Below are positions 34,312 to 42,817 of a stretch of 64,000 bases of DNA, one piece after another (position 1 is the first letter of the stretch; the number at the start of each line of letters is the position of its first letter). The notes under the pieces are model-generated. The model searched no databases. It saw nothing but the letters and a program-made list of their open reading frames with translations, and was not told the DNA's origin. Source of the DNA: Flavobacterium sp. TR2 (GTDB taxonomy: Bacteria > Bacteroidota > Bacteroidia > Flavobacteriales > Flavobacteriaceae); NCBI RefSeq assembly GCF_025252405.1, contig NZ_CP104307.1, forward strand, positions 2,790,001 through 2,854,000. The letters are read 5' to 3'. The translations under genes and the position numbers were made by a program.

Positions 34312-34410
34312 AGGTTCAAAGGTTCAGAGGCTTAAAGTGGCAAAGGTTTCTTTAGAGAAGTTTTAAAAAAAAACTTTGCGCCTCTGCATCTTTGCGACTT
34401 TGAACCTTAA
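34312..34410. repeat. Intergenic inverted repeat of CTTTG/AAAGG words
   Basis: AAGGTTCAGAGGCTTAAAG style words (left) pair with AACTTTGCGCCTCTGCATC and CTTTGAACCTT (right). It fills the gap between the aldo/keto reductase and cysM genes. Confidence 0.65.
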
Positions 34411-34414
34411 AGGA

Positions 34415-35302
34415 TTAATCAAACAAATCCGAAGACAAATAGCGATCGCCTCTATCGCAGATTACGGCAACTAAAACTCCAGATTCTAGTTGTTCTGCAA
34501 TTTTAAGGGCAACAGCTACAGAACCGCCGCTGCTCATTCCAGCAAAAACGCCTTCTTCAAGCGCTAGTCTTTTGGTCATGGCGCGTGCTTCTTCTTCGCT
34601 TACATCGATAACCGTATCCACTTTAGAAGCATCAAATATTTTTGGAAGATATTCTTGCGGCCATTTACGGATACCTGGAATCTGCGAACCATCACTAGGC
34701 TGTGCACCAATAATCTGAACATTTGGATTCTTTTCTTTCAAGTAAGTCGAAGTTCCAATAATGGTTCCAGTTGTTCCCATAGCAGAAACAAAATGGGTTA
34801 CTGTTCCGTCAGTATCATTCCATATTTCAGGCCCTGTTGTTTTGTAGTGTGCTTTCCAGTTGTCATCATTGGCAAACTGATTTAGCATCAAATATCCGCC
34901 TTGCGCCACTTTTTTATCGGCATAATCTCTAGAGCCAATAATTCCTTCGCTCGCAGGCGTAAGGATCACTGTCGCGCCATAAGCACGCATGGTCTGAGTG
35001 CGTTCTTTGGTTGAGTCTTCTGGCAAAACCAATTCGATCTCGATGCCAAAAAGCTGCGCGATCATTGCTAAAGCAATTCCAGTGTTTCCGCTGGTTGCTT
35101 CAATCAATTTATCGCCTTTTTTGATGTCGCCTCTTTCTAATGCAGAAGCAATCATATTGTATGCAGCCCTGTCTTTTACACTTCCTCCCGGATTATTTCC
35201 TTCCAGTTTCAGTAAAAGTTTTACATTTTTATTTTTAACTAGATTGACCGTTTCCATTAGCGGAGTATTGCCAATTAGGTTTAATAATTTATGTGAATTC
35301 AT
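34415..35302 (-). CDS. cysM: Cysteine synthase B (O-acetylserine sulfhydrylase)
   Basis: The 295-residue PLP enzyme makes cysteine from O-acetylserine and sulfide or thiosulfate. The cofactor lysine is Lys43 in NNPGGSVKDRAAYNM, the phosphate loop is TSGNTGIALA, and the Asn/Thr substrate loop is present. The length (about 300) and the Arg-rich GIRKWPQEYLP loop favour CysM over CysK. The ATG is one base after the cysE stop, indicating a cysE-cysM operon. Confidence 0.94.
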   Translation of the reverse strand: MNSHKLLNLIGNTPLMETVNLVKNKNVKLLLKLEGNNPGGSVKDRAAYNMIASALERGDIKKGDKLIEATSGNTGIALAMIAQLFGIEIELVLPEDSTKERTQTMRAYGATVILTPASEGIIGSRDYADKKVAQGGYLMLNQFANDDNWKAHYKTTGPEIWNDTDGTVTHFVSAMGTTGTIIGTSTYLKEKNPNVQIIGAQPSDGSQIPGIRKWPQEYLPKIFDASKVDTVIDVSEEEARAMTKRLALEEGVFAGMSSGGSVAVALKIAEQLESGVLVAVICDRGDRYLSSDLFD

Positions 35303-35303
35303 T

Positions 35304-36095
35304 TTATTTTTTTTCTTTTATTTTAACTTCAGTAGTAGTGGTGTTTAAAACGATAGAATCTTCTGGAATCGATTTTGTAATCCAGGCATTTCCTCCAACA
35401 ATACTGTTTTTGCCAATTACAGTTTCTCCTCCCAAAATTGTGGCGTTGGCATAAATGCAGACATTGGCTTCTACAGTCGGATGTCTTTTAGCGTTTTTCA
35501 TTTCTTTGCTTACGCTCAAAGCGCCAAGTGTAACACCTTGATAGATTTTTACGTGTTTTTTAATAACGGTAGTCTCTCCAATTACAATGCCCGTTGCGTG
35601 ATCGATAAAAAACGGCGATGCAATATCGGCTCCTGCGTGAATATCTGTACCCGTAATTCTATGCGCATATTCGCTCATCAATCGGGAAAAAAGCAATAAA
35701 TCGAGGTGATATAATTCGTGGCTCAATCTGTAAATAGCGATTGCATAAAATCCCGGATATCCCAAGTACACTTCATCAATGCTGTTTGAAGCGGGATCGT
35801 TTTCAAGAATATACTCTGCATCTTGATTTAGCTTTTCTAAAACTCCAGGAAGTTTTTCTAAAAAGCGGTCCCAAATAGATTCGCATAAATTTTGAGGCTT
35901 TTTGCAGGCCAAAACAGCAATTTCTTTAAAACGAAACTCTAGTTCGTCAATGCTTTCGTCTAGCGCCGCATTCGAATCAAATAGCGTATAAAAAAGCTTT
36001 TCTGTAAAGTCTTCCGTTTTGGTTTTAATGCCGTAATTTATGTGTGAATGGCTCTTTAAAGCTCTTATATTTTGTATGATATTGTCTTTTGTCAC
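35304..36095 (-). CDS. cysE: Serine O-acetyltransferase (CysE/EpsC-type)
   Basis: The 263-residue left-handed beta-helix acetyltransferase supplies O-acetylserine to the adjacent cysM. Conserved stretches: FFIDHATGIVIGETTVI and GVTLGAL, then HPTVEANVCIYANATILGG. The catalytic His and Asp sit in IHAGADIA and IDHATG. Open frame continues upstream to 36161, but homologues begin at the GTG at 36095 (VTKDNIIQNI, made as Met). Confidence 0.9.
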   Translation of the reverse strand: MTKDNIIQNIRALKSHSHINYGIKTKTEDFTEKLFYTLFDSNAALDESIDELEFRFKEIAVLACKKPQNLCESIWDRFLEKLPGVLEKLNQDAEYILENDPASNSIDEVYLGYPGFYAIAIYRLSHELYHLDLLLFSRLMSEYAHRITGTDIHAGADIASPFFIDHATGIVIGETTVIKKHVKIYQGVTLGALSVSKEMKNAKRHPTVEANVCIYANATILGGETVIGKNSIVGGNAWITKSIPEDSIVLNTTTTEVKIKEKK

Positions 36096-36286
36096 AATGG
36101 TAAAAATGAGTGAGTAATTTTGGAACGTTAAAAGTAAGGCGTTTTTTGGAAATAAAATCACGATTTAACGAAAGAAATTTTCTTTGTGAAGTTTGATTTG
36201 TGATAAAAAATGAATTGCAAACTGTTCTTTTTTATGCAATGCTTAAGAAGTTTATTGCGTAAATTAGCTTTTAAAAGATATTAAAA

Positions 36287-36988
36287 ATGAAAAACAACCA
36301 AACATTTAAAAGTGACATTTCAGGGATTTCTTTTCCTGAAAATGAGAAAATATACGGAAGAGCAATTCATGACCCTATTTTGGGATTAATCAAGAAGGAA
36401 TATCCTGATTTTAGTACTGAGGACTGCATTTCTATAAATGAATTAAATGTTTACCGCCAAAAATATATTTCAAATTATCTTTCTAGCGAAATTGGAGCGC
36501 TTTCTGCGATGGAGAAGAACGTTATTTCTTCACTGAAAGAAGATAAATCGATAGTAAGCATTGTCGAGGATGAAGAAGAAATCAGGAGCATAGGGCAAAA
36601 AGTAGCCGATAAAGTAGCTGATTTTGGAGGAAGCTGGACGTTTATCATTTCTTTCGTGGTTTTTATTTCGATTTGGATCGTTGCAAACGTTTATATTTTT
36701 TTAAATAAAGGTTTTGACCCGTATCCATTTATTCTCTTAAACCTAATTCTGTCTTGCGTTGCAGCCTTACAGGCGCCTGTTATTATGATGAGCCAAAACC
36801 GTCAGGAAGAAAAAGACCGCAATCGAGCTAAAAAAGATTATATGATCAATCTGAAATCAGAATTGGAGATTAGGTTAATTCATGATAAAATTGATCATTT
36901 AATTATGCATCAGCAGCAAGAGCTAATCGAAATTCAGAAAGTTCAAATCGAAATGATGAATGATATTTTGAATCAGATTAAAAAATAA
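36287..36988 (+). CDS. DUF1003 family membrane protein
   Basis: The 233-residue protein has two close membrane helices (about 122-145 and 152-172) with the DUF1003 signature WTFIISFVVFISIWIVAN, then YPFILLNLILSCVAALQAP and a basic segment NRQEEKDRNRAKKDY. A soluble N-terminal domain and a coiled C-terminus flank it. Function unknown. TAAATTAG at about 36255-36262 may be a -7 box. Confidence 0.9.
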   Translation: MKNNQTFKSDISGISFPENEKIYGRAIHDPILGLIKKEYPDFSTEDCISINELNVYRQKYISNYLSSEIGALSAMEKNVISSLKEDKSIVSIVEDEEEIRSIGQKVADKVADFGGSWTFIISFVVFISIWIVANVYIFLNKGFDPYPFILLNLILSCVAALQAPVIMMSQNRQEEKDRNRAKKDYMINLKSELEIRLIHDKIDHLIMHQQQELIEIQKVQIEMMNDILNQIKK

Positions 36989-37027
36989 AAGTTTTTAAAA
37001 TTCCAAAAGGAGCAAAGCGACTTTTAT

Positions 37028-37080
37028 AAAATCTAAAATCTAAAATCTAAAATCTAAAATCTAAAATCTAAAATCTAAAA
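37028..37080. repeat. Seven perfect tandem copies of the heptamer AAAATCT
   Basis: The array 37028-37076 (plus AAAA) lies between converging genes, and its last unit supplies the stop codon of the DUF2752 gene (complement of CTA at 37075-37077). Tandem 7-mers are unstable and may vary between strains. Confidence 0.95.
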
Positions 37081-37359
37081 ATAAAAGTGTTTGAAATAAT
37101 AGCCGCCAAGCATAAAAAATAGATTTATGATGGCCATTCTCCAGATTAGCTTTTTGTAATTTCTCGATTTGTCTAAGAAATGAAATGCTGAAAAAATGAA
37201 GAGCAGAAGACAGGTATAAATCGCCGGGTACATTTTAAAAGCGGCTAAAAAATCGCCTTGAAAAAGTAAGAATAATGAGCGCTGAAAACCGCACCCTAAA
37301 CAGTCATAACCAAATATGGTTTTGAACATACAGGGGATCATATATTTCTCTAAATTCAT
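37075..37359 (-). CDS. DUF2752 family membrane protein
   Basis: The 94-residue protein begins MNLEKYMIPCMFKTIFGYDCLGCGFQRS, where the Cys-rich GYDCLGCGFQRSL signature of DUF2752 is clear, followed by two membrane segments (about 35-55 and 62-82). The family function is unknown. The start is set at this ATG rather than the in-frame 37377. The stop codon lies within the heptamer repeat. Confidence 0.88.
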   Translation of the reverse strand: MNLEKYMIPCMFKTIFGYDCLGCGFQRSLFLLFQGDFLAAFKMYPAIYTCLLLFIFSAFHFLDKSRNYKKLIWRMAIINLFFMLGGYYFKHFYF

Positions 37360-37467
37360 GGCAGATCTTTTTTGCAATTTTACTAAAAAAATATGACAAA
37401 CGTTTAGCGCAGTATGGAAGTGCTATATGAAAGTTTTATATTTTTGAAATCTAAAAACAAAGGAGAG

Positions 37468-37641
37468 ATGAAGACTTTTAAAATTATAATAATGATTCTT
37501 GCAATTTCTGTTGCGCTGTACGAACAGGTTTCGGAAGAAAAGAATATTTATATCATGATTGCTGCAATAGTAGTTTTCATGTTCGGAATGATGCAGCTGA
37601 GTGCAAAAACACCAAGTAAAAATAACGACAAAGAAGAGTAG
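37468..37641 (+). CDS. Small membrane protein (57 residues), unknown function
   Basis: The product is one or two hydrophobic stretches (IIIMILAISVALYEQ and IYIMIAAIVVFMFGM) with a charged tail. AGGAGAG lies directly before the ATG at 37468 and could serve as a ribosome site. The ATG of the Smr-domain gene follows its stop after one base, so the two are co-translated. Confidence 0.6.
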   Translation: MKTFKIIIMILAISVALYEQVSEEKNIYIMIAAIVVFMFGMMQLSAKTPSKNNDKEE

Positions 37642-37642
37642 G

Positions 37643-38194
37643 ATGCTGGCAAAAGGAGATAAGGTTTCGGTACTTGACGAAGCCATAAACGGAACGGTAG
37701 TTTCGGTTAAAAACAATGAGGTTTTGATTGAAACTGAGGATGGTTTTATGATGACATTTTTAGTCAACGAACTTATTAAAATTCAAGAAACCAGTAATTT
37801 AATGAATTCTATTAAAAGAATTAATTTAGATGAAGTTTCAAAAGAGAAAGCCGAAACAAAACCAAGAAGTTTTGTCAAAGAAAAGAAAGAAAAACGGGAT
37901 GTTGGCGTTCCAGAATTTGATCTGCACATCGAAAAATTGGTTCCTAATAAACGCGGAATGTCAAACTATGATATTTTGACGCTGCAGACAGAAACGGCAA
38001 AAAGACACATCGAATTTGCGATCAGAAATCGCATTCCTAAAATTGTTTTTATACATGGTGTCGGAGAAGGAATTTTAAAAGCGGAACTTGATTTTTTGTT
38101 AGGCCGTTATGACGGAATTGATTTTCAGGATGCCAATTATCAGAAATATGGTCTAGGAGCCACCGAAGTTTATATAAGGCAAAACAATAAATAA
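37643..38194 (+). CDS. DUF2027/Smr domain protein
   Basis: The 183-residue protein has an N-terminal SH3-like DUF2027 part (GDKVSVLDEAINGTVVSV) and a C-terminal Smr domain (EFDLHIEKLVPNKRGM, IPKIVFIHGVGEGILKAEL, YGLGATEVYI), the small MutS-related domain that nicks nucleic acid in some proteins. It is often annotated as MutS2 by similarity but lacks the ATPase. The start MLAKGDKV follows the small membrane gene by one base. Confidence 0.87.
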   Translation: MLAKGDKVSVLDEAINGTVVSVKNNEVLIETEDGFMMTFLVNELIKIQETSNLMNSIKRINLDEVSKEKAETKPRSFVKEKKEKRDVGVPEFDLHIEKLVPNKRGMSNYDILTLQTETAKRHIEFAIRNRIPKIVFIHGVGEGILKAELDFLLGRYDGIDFQDANYQKYGLGATEVYIRQNNK

Positions 38195-38236
38195 TTCAAG
38201 CTTTTTTTTAAGTGCTAAAGCTTCAATTTAAAGCAT

Positions 38237-38301
38237 AAAAAAACGTCTGTTTTCTGTTATGATTTAGTCCAAAAATCATTTCAAAAAACAGACGTTTTTT
38301 T
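38237..38301. terminator. Bidirectional terminator after the Smr gene
   Basis: A 17-bp stem with ACGTCTGTTTT in one arm and AAAACAGACGT in the other joins 38237-38253 to 38285-38301; a small inner hairpin (ATGATTT/AAAATCAT) occupies the loop. A and T runs lie on the outside. Confidence 0.82.
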
Positions 38302-38344
38302 GTAAGAATTATTTCGGTTGGTTTCTTTTCAGAAATCTATTTTT

Positions 38345-39343
38345 TTAGTTGGTTGCTTGCCTGTCAATTTTTCCAAGAACGAAGCTGTTTCCAAGTTTAA
38401 AACTGCTATTCCCTTTTTCTAAAATTACATTTCGGAGCACGATTGTATGCGTATAAACTTGTCCTGTTAGCGTAGTGGTTACTTCTATAATACCGCTTTC
38501 ATTTGGTTTGCCAAGCTGGCCTGTCCATGTTTCTTCAATTATTGGAGAAGTTGGCTGTATTTTAGAGCAAACATAAAGAGGCGTAATCGAACCGGTTTCT
38601 GCTTTTGCCGTTCTGTAGAATACTTTATTTTGTGTTGCTGTTATTAAACTTGTACGCGGCTGGTTGCTCGGAGTAACAACATTCACAAGCAATGCTGGAT
38701 CAATATCATCAATAGATAAATAGAACGAATTGTTGTAATTGTAAACTCTTTTAACTTCATCACACTCGTAAGCAGAACCATTCGGATTTGTTTTAAAAGT
38801 CAGATCGGCTGGTGTTACGGTAGTGTTAAATGTTCCAAACACAAATTCTTTCTCTGTTTGTTTTCCTGCAGGTTTCATAAACGTGATGTTTCTAAAAACG
38901 ATACTGTGCTCGTAACCGGTAATTCGGGTTCCTCCATCATTATTAGTATTGGCTGGATCTATTTGTGTAGTCACAATCTCTATTTGTCCTTCAACTCCAA
39001 GCCATTCTTCAGTTACTTTTGGAATGCTTGGCGGAATTACTCCGCAAATATTTTCTTTTGTTACAGCTCCATCATAAGCTCTATAAACCACTCGATACGA
39101 GCCTGTGCCATTTGCATCTATTGTGTATGTCTTAGTGCCATTATCATTGATAATTGCTCCTTGTGGCATTTGAAGTAAAAGAGCTTCCTGAGTTTTTAAT
39201 TTATAAATCAAAGTATTGGTTGTAGGATCACAGGCTTGAGACTCTTTAACATCTGCAAAGTCTATTTCATCTACAGTCAAATCTCCATCATCGCATCCGT
39301 TAAGGAAAAGTGCAAATAATAGGAGGGCAGCATATTTTTTCAT
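38345..39343 (-). CDS. Lipoprotein with two copies of an unknown domain
   Basis: The 332-residue protein has a lipoprotein signal (LLLFALFLNGC, Cys17) and two copies of a roughly 150-residue unit. Each copy has a Cys-rich start (CDPTTNTLIYKL, CDEVKRVYNYNN), a stretch VTEEWLGVEGQIEIVTT in one and IEETWTGQLG in the other, then IVFRNITF or IVLRNVIL. It ends with FVFGTF or FVLGKI. I know no family; it looks like a secreted beta-sandwich duplication. The start at MKKYAALLLF (39343) is chosen over the longer frame at 39406. Confidence 0.78.
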   Translation of the reverse strand: MKKYAALLLFALFLNGCDDGDLTVDEIDFADVKESQACDPTTNTLIYKLKTQEALLLQMPQGAIINDNGTKTYTIDANGTGSYRVVYRAYDGAVTKENICGVIPPSIPKVTEEWLGVEGQIEIVTTQIDPANTNNDGGTRITGYEHSIVFRNITFMKPAGKQTEKEFVFGTFNTTVTPADLTFKTNPNGSAYECDEVKRVYNYNNSFYLSIDDIDPALLVNVVTPSNQPRTSLITATQNKVFYRTAKAETGSITPLYVCSKIQPTSPIIEETWTGQLGKPNESGIIEVTTTLTGQVYTHTIVLRNVILEKGNSSFKLGNSFVLGKIDRQATN

Positions 39344-39417
39344 CGTAAAATTTATTTGCGTCAAAAATAGTGAAAAAAATGCCAAATGATATTTAAGATT
39401 TGACAATTGATATTTCT

Positions 39418-39425
39418 TAACTTTG
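39418..39425 (+). promoter_or_regulatory. Candidate -7 element of the cysteine desulfurase gene
   Basis: TAACTTTG ends 5 bases before the ATG at 39431, so the mRNA would begin at or near the start codon. A TTG at 39400-39402 is 15 bases upstream, a little short for the usual spacing. Confidence 0.45.
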
Positions 39426-39430
39426 CAGCA

Positions 39431-40555
39431 ATGAAAAAAGTATATCTAGATAATGCCTCGACAACAGCAATGCGTCCTGAAGTAATTCAGGAAATGACGA
39501 AAATAATGCTTGAGGATTACGGAAATCCGTCGTCTACACATAGTTTTGGGCGAAACGGCAAAACAATTTTAGAACTTTCAAGAAAGAGTATTGCCAAACA
39601 CCTAAATTGCACTGCTCAGGAAATTATTTTCACTTCTGGCGGGACTGAATCCGACAACTGGATTTTGCGCTCTGCTGTTGAAGATTTGAAAGTCGAAAGA
39701 ATCATTACCTCTAAAATAGAACATCATGCTGTTCTGCATACCGTGTGGGCATTGCAGGAAGAATACGGCATTCAGGTTGATTATGTTACGGTAAATGCAG
39801 ACGGAAGCTTAGACTTAACGCATTTGTCTAATTTATTGGCTGAGGAACAAAAGACTTTGGTTAGCTTGATGCATATAAATAACGAAACAGGAACTGTTTT
39901 AGATTTGGAGCGCGTAAGTTTGATTTGCAAGCAGTATAATGCTTTGTTTCATTCAGATACTGTCCAGTCTGTAGGGAAGACAGAAATCGACCTTCAAAAG
40001 GCTCCTGTTGATTTTATTTTGGCCAGTGCGCATAAATTTCACGGACCAAAAGGAATTGGATTTGCTTTTATCCGAAAAAATTCTGGTTTGCAGCCATTGC
40101 TTTTTGGCGGTGAGCAAGAAAAAGGCCTTCGCGCAGGAACCGAAGCCGTGCATCAGATTGCTGGAATGGCAAAAGCTTTGGCTCTTTCGTATGAAAAACT
40201 GGATGAGGAAAGAGCTTATATCTTAGGATTAAAAAATTATCTGATAGAGCAATTGGAAATTCATTTTCCGGATTTTAGAATCAACGGAAAGAAAGATGAT
40301 TTTTATAATATCATCAATATCATTTTGCCATTTTCATCAGACAAAACTTCAATGCTGCTTTTTAGTTTGGATATGAAAGGAATTGCAGTTTCTAGAGGAA
40401 GCGCCTGCCAGTCTGGAAGCATAAAGCCTTCTCATGTCTTAAATGAAATGCTTTCGGAGACCGATTTGAAATTGCCAAATCTCCGAATTTCATTTAGCCA
40501 TTATAATACCAAAGAAGATATCGATTGGCTGATTGAGAGTTTGAAAACGGTCTAA
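39431..40555 (+). CDS. Cysteine desulfurase (NifS/IscS-like)
   Basis: The 374-residue PLP enzyme has Lys202 in SAHKFHGPKG (Schiff base), the His-rich SKIEHHAVLHT, and the catalytic Cys326 in SRGSACQSGS. It removes sulfur from cysteine for iron-sulfur clusters or tRNA thiolation. The neighbours do not include an Isu scaffold or SufBCD, so the exact pathway is open. Start at MKKVYLDNASTTAMRPE. Confidence 0.93.
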   Translation: MKKVYLDNASTTAMRPEVIQEMTKIMLEDYGNPSSTHSFGRNGKTILELSRKSIAKHLNCTAQEIIFTSGGTESDNWILRSAVEDLKVERIITSKIEHHAVLHTVWALQEEYGIQVDYVTVNADGSLDLTHLSNLLAEEQKTLVSLMHINNETGTVLDLERVSLICKQYNALFHSDTVQSVGKTEIDLQKAPVDFILASAHKFHGPKGIGFAFIRKNSGLQPLLFGGEQEKGLRAGTEAVHQIAGMAKALALSYEKLDEERAYILGLKNYLIEQLEIHFPDFRINGKKDDFYNIINIILPFSSDKTSMLLFSLDMKGIAVSRGSACQSGSIKPSHVLNEMLSETDLKLPNLRISFSHYNTKEDIDWLIESLKTV

Positions 40556-40654
40556 GTTTTTTGCTAAGGTTCTGAGATTCTAAGCTTTCTTAATTGTAGA
40601 ACTTTTTAAGAATTACGCAAAGGCCGCTAAGAATTTTTTAAAGCCATTAAAAAT

Positions 40655-40701
40655 AAAAAAGTTCGCAAAGCTTATTTTGATAAAGCTTTGCGAACTTTTT
40701 T
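40655..40701. terminator. Terminator after the cysteine desulfurase gene
   Basis: A 19-bp perfect stem, GTTCGCAAAGCTT with flanking A run and its complement (40655-40673 and 40683-40701), with a 9-base loop and T run. Upstream 40560-40650 is more of the CTTTG/AAAGG repeat vocabulary. Confidence 0.88.
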
Positions 40702-40795
40702 AACTATTTGGATTCTCAACAAAAGTTTCTTTGCCACCTTTGTTTTATTCTTTGTATACTTTGCGGTAAAAACGCTACTCAAAGTTTTTCAAAAA

Positions 40796-40828
40796 CCTGA
40801 TCCCGAGGCTTCGGGAGAAACCTGAAAC
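40796..40828. repeat. Fourth copy of the TCCCGAAGCTTCGGGA-type unit
   Basis: CTGATCCCGAGGCTTCGGGA followed by GAAACCTGAAAC; the palindrome core has one changed base. It lies 5 bases past the end of tsaC. Confidence 0.85.
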
Positions 40829-40833
40829 AAAAA

Positions 40834-41394
40834 CTACTTACGAATAACTTTTACCTGAGAATCTTTGGTTAACTTGATAATCGTCGAAGATTTTCCGTTG
40901 ACTTTGTCTTGGTTTAATTTTACCACATAATCTACGCCATTGATGATTTCTGGGCTGATGTCTTTGAAACTTTGCGGTGTTGGCTGTCCTGAAATATTTG
41001 CAGAAGTAGAGACCAAAGGTTTTTTCATTCTTTCCATCAATTTGTAGCAGAAAGGTTCTTTTACTAACCTAACTCCCAAAGATTTGTCTGCGGCAATAAT
41101 ATTTGGCGCCACGTTTCTGGCATCGTCAAGAATCAGAGTAGTTGGTTTTTCAGATAAATCCATAATCTGCCATGCAACTTCTGGAATGTCCTTAAAAACG
41201 TTGTACATCATTTTTTCGCTGTTCATTAAAACAATCATGCTTTGAGTTTCTGCGCGTTGTTTTAGTTTGTAGATTTTAGCAACAGCTTCTGCATTTGTGG
41301 CATCGCATCCAATTCCCCAAACAGTGTCTGTCGGGTACAAGATTATGCCTCCATTTTTAATTACTTCGTATGCGTTGATGATTTCTTCGTTCAT
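40834..41394 (-). CDS. L-threonylcarbamoyladenylate synthase (TsaC/Sua5 type)
   Basis: The 186-residue YrdC-domain protein has LYPTDTVWGIGCDA at the N-terminus, YKLKQRAETQSMIV, LGVRLVKEPFC and VSTSANISGQPTP. It makes threonylcarbamoyl-AMP for the t6A modification of tRNA. There is no Sua5 C-terminal domain, so it is the TsaC form. An in-frame TTG five codons upstream exists; the ATG at 41394 is preferred. TAACTTTG (complement of 41419-41426) is a possible -7 box. Confidence 0.93.
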   Translation of the reverse strand: MNEEIINAYEVIKNGGIILYPTDTVWGIGCDATNAEAVAKIYKLKQRAETQSMIVLMNSEKMMYNVFKDIPEVAWQIMDLSEKPTTLILDDARNVAPNIIAADKSLGVRLVKEPFCYKLMERMKKPLVSTSANISGQPTPQSFKDISPEIINGVDYVVKLNQDKVNGKSSTIIKLTKDSQVKVIRK

Positions 41395-41497
41395 TTTAAT
41401 AATGCTCAATTAAGATTGCAAAGTTATGCATTTTACTTGTAATTGTTTGCCAATACAAAAACGTGAAGTTTTTAGAAACCGTTTATAAAATTAGGGC

Positions 41498-42661
41498 TTA
41501 TGATTTTGTAGAAGCAGATTTTAATTTCAGTTTTGCCATTTCCATCAGCGGATGCTCAATGTATTTGAATGTCAGCTGACTGATGAGAATTAACGGAAAA
41601 ACAGATAATGCGATGATAGACCAGAATTCAAACTCAGTCAAATTCTTGGCTCTTTCAAATCCGATAACGAAATTGAAAAGAACGAATAGCAAAATGCCGT
41701 GAAGCAAATAAATGCTATATGTTATTTGTCCAAATTTTCGTGAAAAGGCGCTTGATAGAATCCCGAAAAAGTTATTTCCAGAAGCAATTATGATAAATGC
41801 AATTGTAGTGATAATGATCGGAATTGGTTTTCTCCCGCTATTAAAGAAGTAAACAGAGCAAGCAAGCAGAAAAATAGCGAGAAGCGTATATTTTTTTTGT
41901 TTTAAAACCGTGCTAAAAGTGCCTTTATTGATTACTAATGCGGCGATAATTCCCCCAATAAAAGGCAAGAAATGTCTCAATGAAGCCCCATTTATAACCA
42001 TTACAAGAGCAGCTGAAGCTGTAAATAATAGCAAAGTTTTGTAATTTACCTTGATTTTAAAAAATAAAGCGATAAGAGGCAATAAAAAATAAAAAGCCCA
42101 TTCGTAAGGCAGTGTCCATGTTACGCCGGCATTTAGCAGGAAACTATCTTCTAAACCATTAATGTTTAGCCCTTTTTTAACGTTGAAAAAGATCCATGAA
42201 AGTATGCTTACTGCATTTTCTGAAAAAGGAACTTGTGGTTTGAAATCAGTCAGATAGCCGGCAATAAAAAATATAATTCCAACAGAAAAAAGATATGCAG
42301 GAAAAAGTCTGTACACGCGTGCAGTGATGTAGCCCCTCCAATCGATTGTTTTGTTTTTGCTATGTATTAATTTTAAAGTGAATAAAAAAGCAGTAATCAC
42401 AAAGAAAAAAGCAACGGTAGTTTGCCCAAAATGATTAAACAAATTTGCCTTAGGTTCTTCCCATTTGCCATTTTTAAGGAAAAAACGCCAAATATAGCTA
42501 TGATGCAAAAAGACAAAAAATGCGAGATACCCTCTTAATCCGTCAATTTCAGGATAACGAATTTCTTGCAGATCGATTTTTACTATTTTATTGGTCAATA
42601 TTACCGAAATAACTAAAGCTAATAGAATGAGTAAAAAACAAATAAAGAAAGTGGACGTCAT
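41498..42661 (-). CDS. Acyltransferase family 3 membrane protein (OafA/YrhL-like)
   Basis: The 387-residue protein has ten or so membrane helices, the family motif EIDGLRGYLAFFVFLHHSYIWRF (active His in FLHHS, residue near 53) and VTWTLPYEWAFYFLLPLIALF. Such enzymes acetylate surface sugars. It begins a gene cluster for LPS or surface polysaccharide. Which sugar is modified is not shown. Confidence 0.9.
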   Translation of the reverse strand: MTSTFFICFLLILLALVISVILTNKIVKIDLQEIRYPEIDGLRGYLAFFVFLHHSYIWRFFLKNGKWEEPKANLFNHFGQTTVAFFFVITAFLFTLKLIHSKNKTIDWRGYITARVYRLFPAYLFSVGIIFFIAGYLTDFKPQVPFSENAVSILSWIFFNVKKGLNINGLEDSFLLNAGVTWTLPYEWAFYFLLPLIALFFKIKVNYKTLLLFTASAALVMVINGASLRHFLPFIGGIIAALVINKGTFSTVLKQKKYTLLAIFLLACSVYFFNSGRKPIPIIITTIAFIIIASGNNFFGILSSAFSRKFGQITYSIYLLHGILLFVLFNFVIGFERAKNLTEFEFWSIIALSVFPLILISQLTFKYIEHPLMEMAKLKLKSASTKS

Positions 42662-42817
42662 TTTTGAGGGATAGCTTGTATTGTTGTGTTTGACAGATTT
42701 TTAAACTTTTGCAAAAATAGAAAACACATTCTAATTGCAAAATAATAGGGTTAAAATTATCTTAAACAGAAAGTGAGTCCTTACAGGGCAAAAGATGTTT
42801 TTTAGCGTTTGTTCTAA

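Noticed and set aside
37028..37080. CRISPR-like array
   Set aside because: Units are 7 bases with no spacers; it is a simple tandem repeat.
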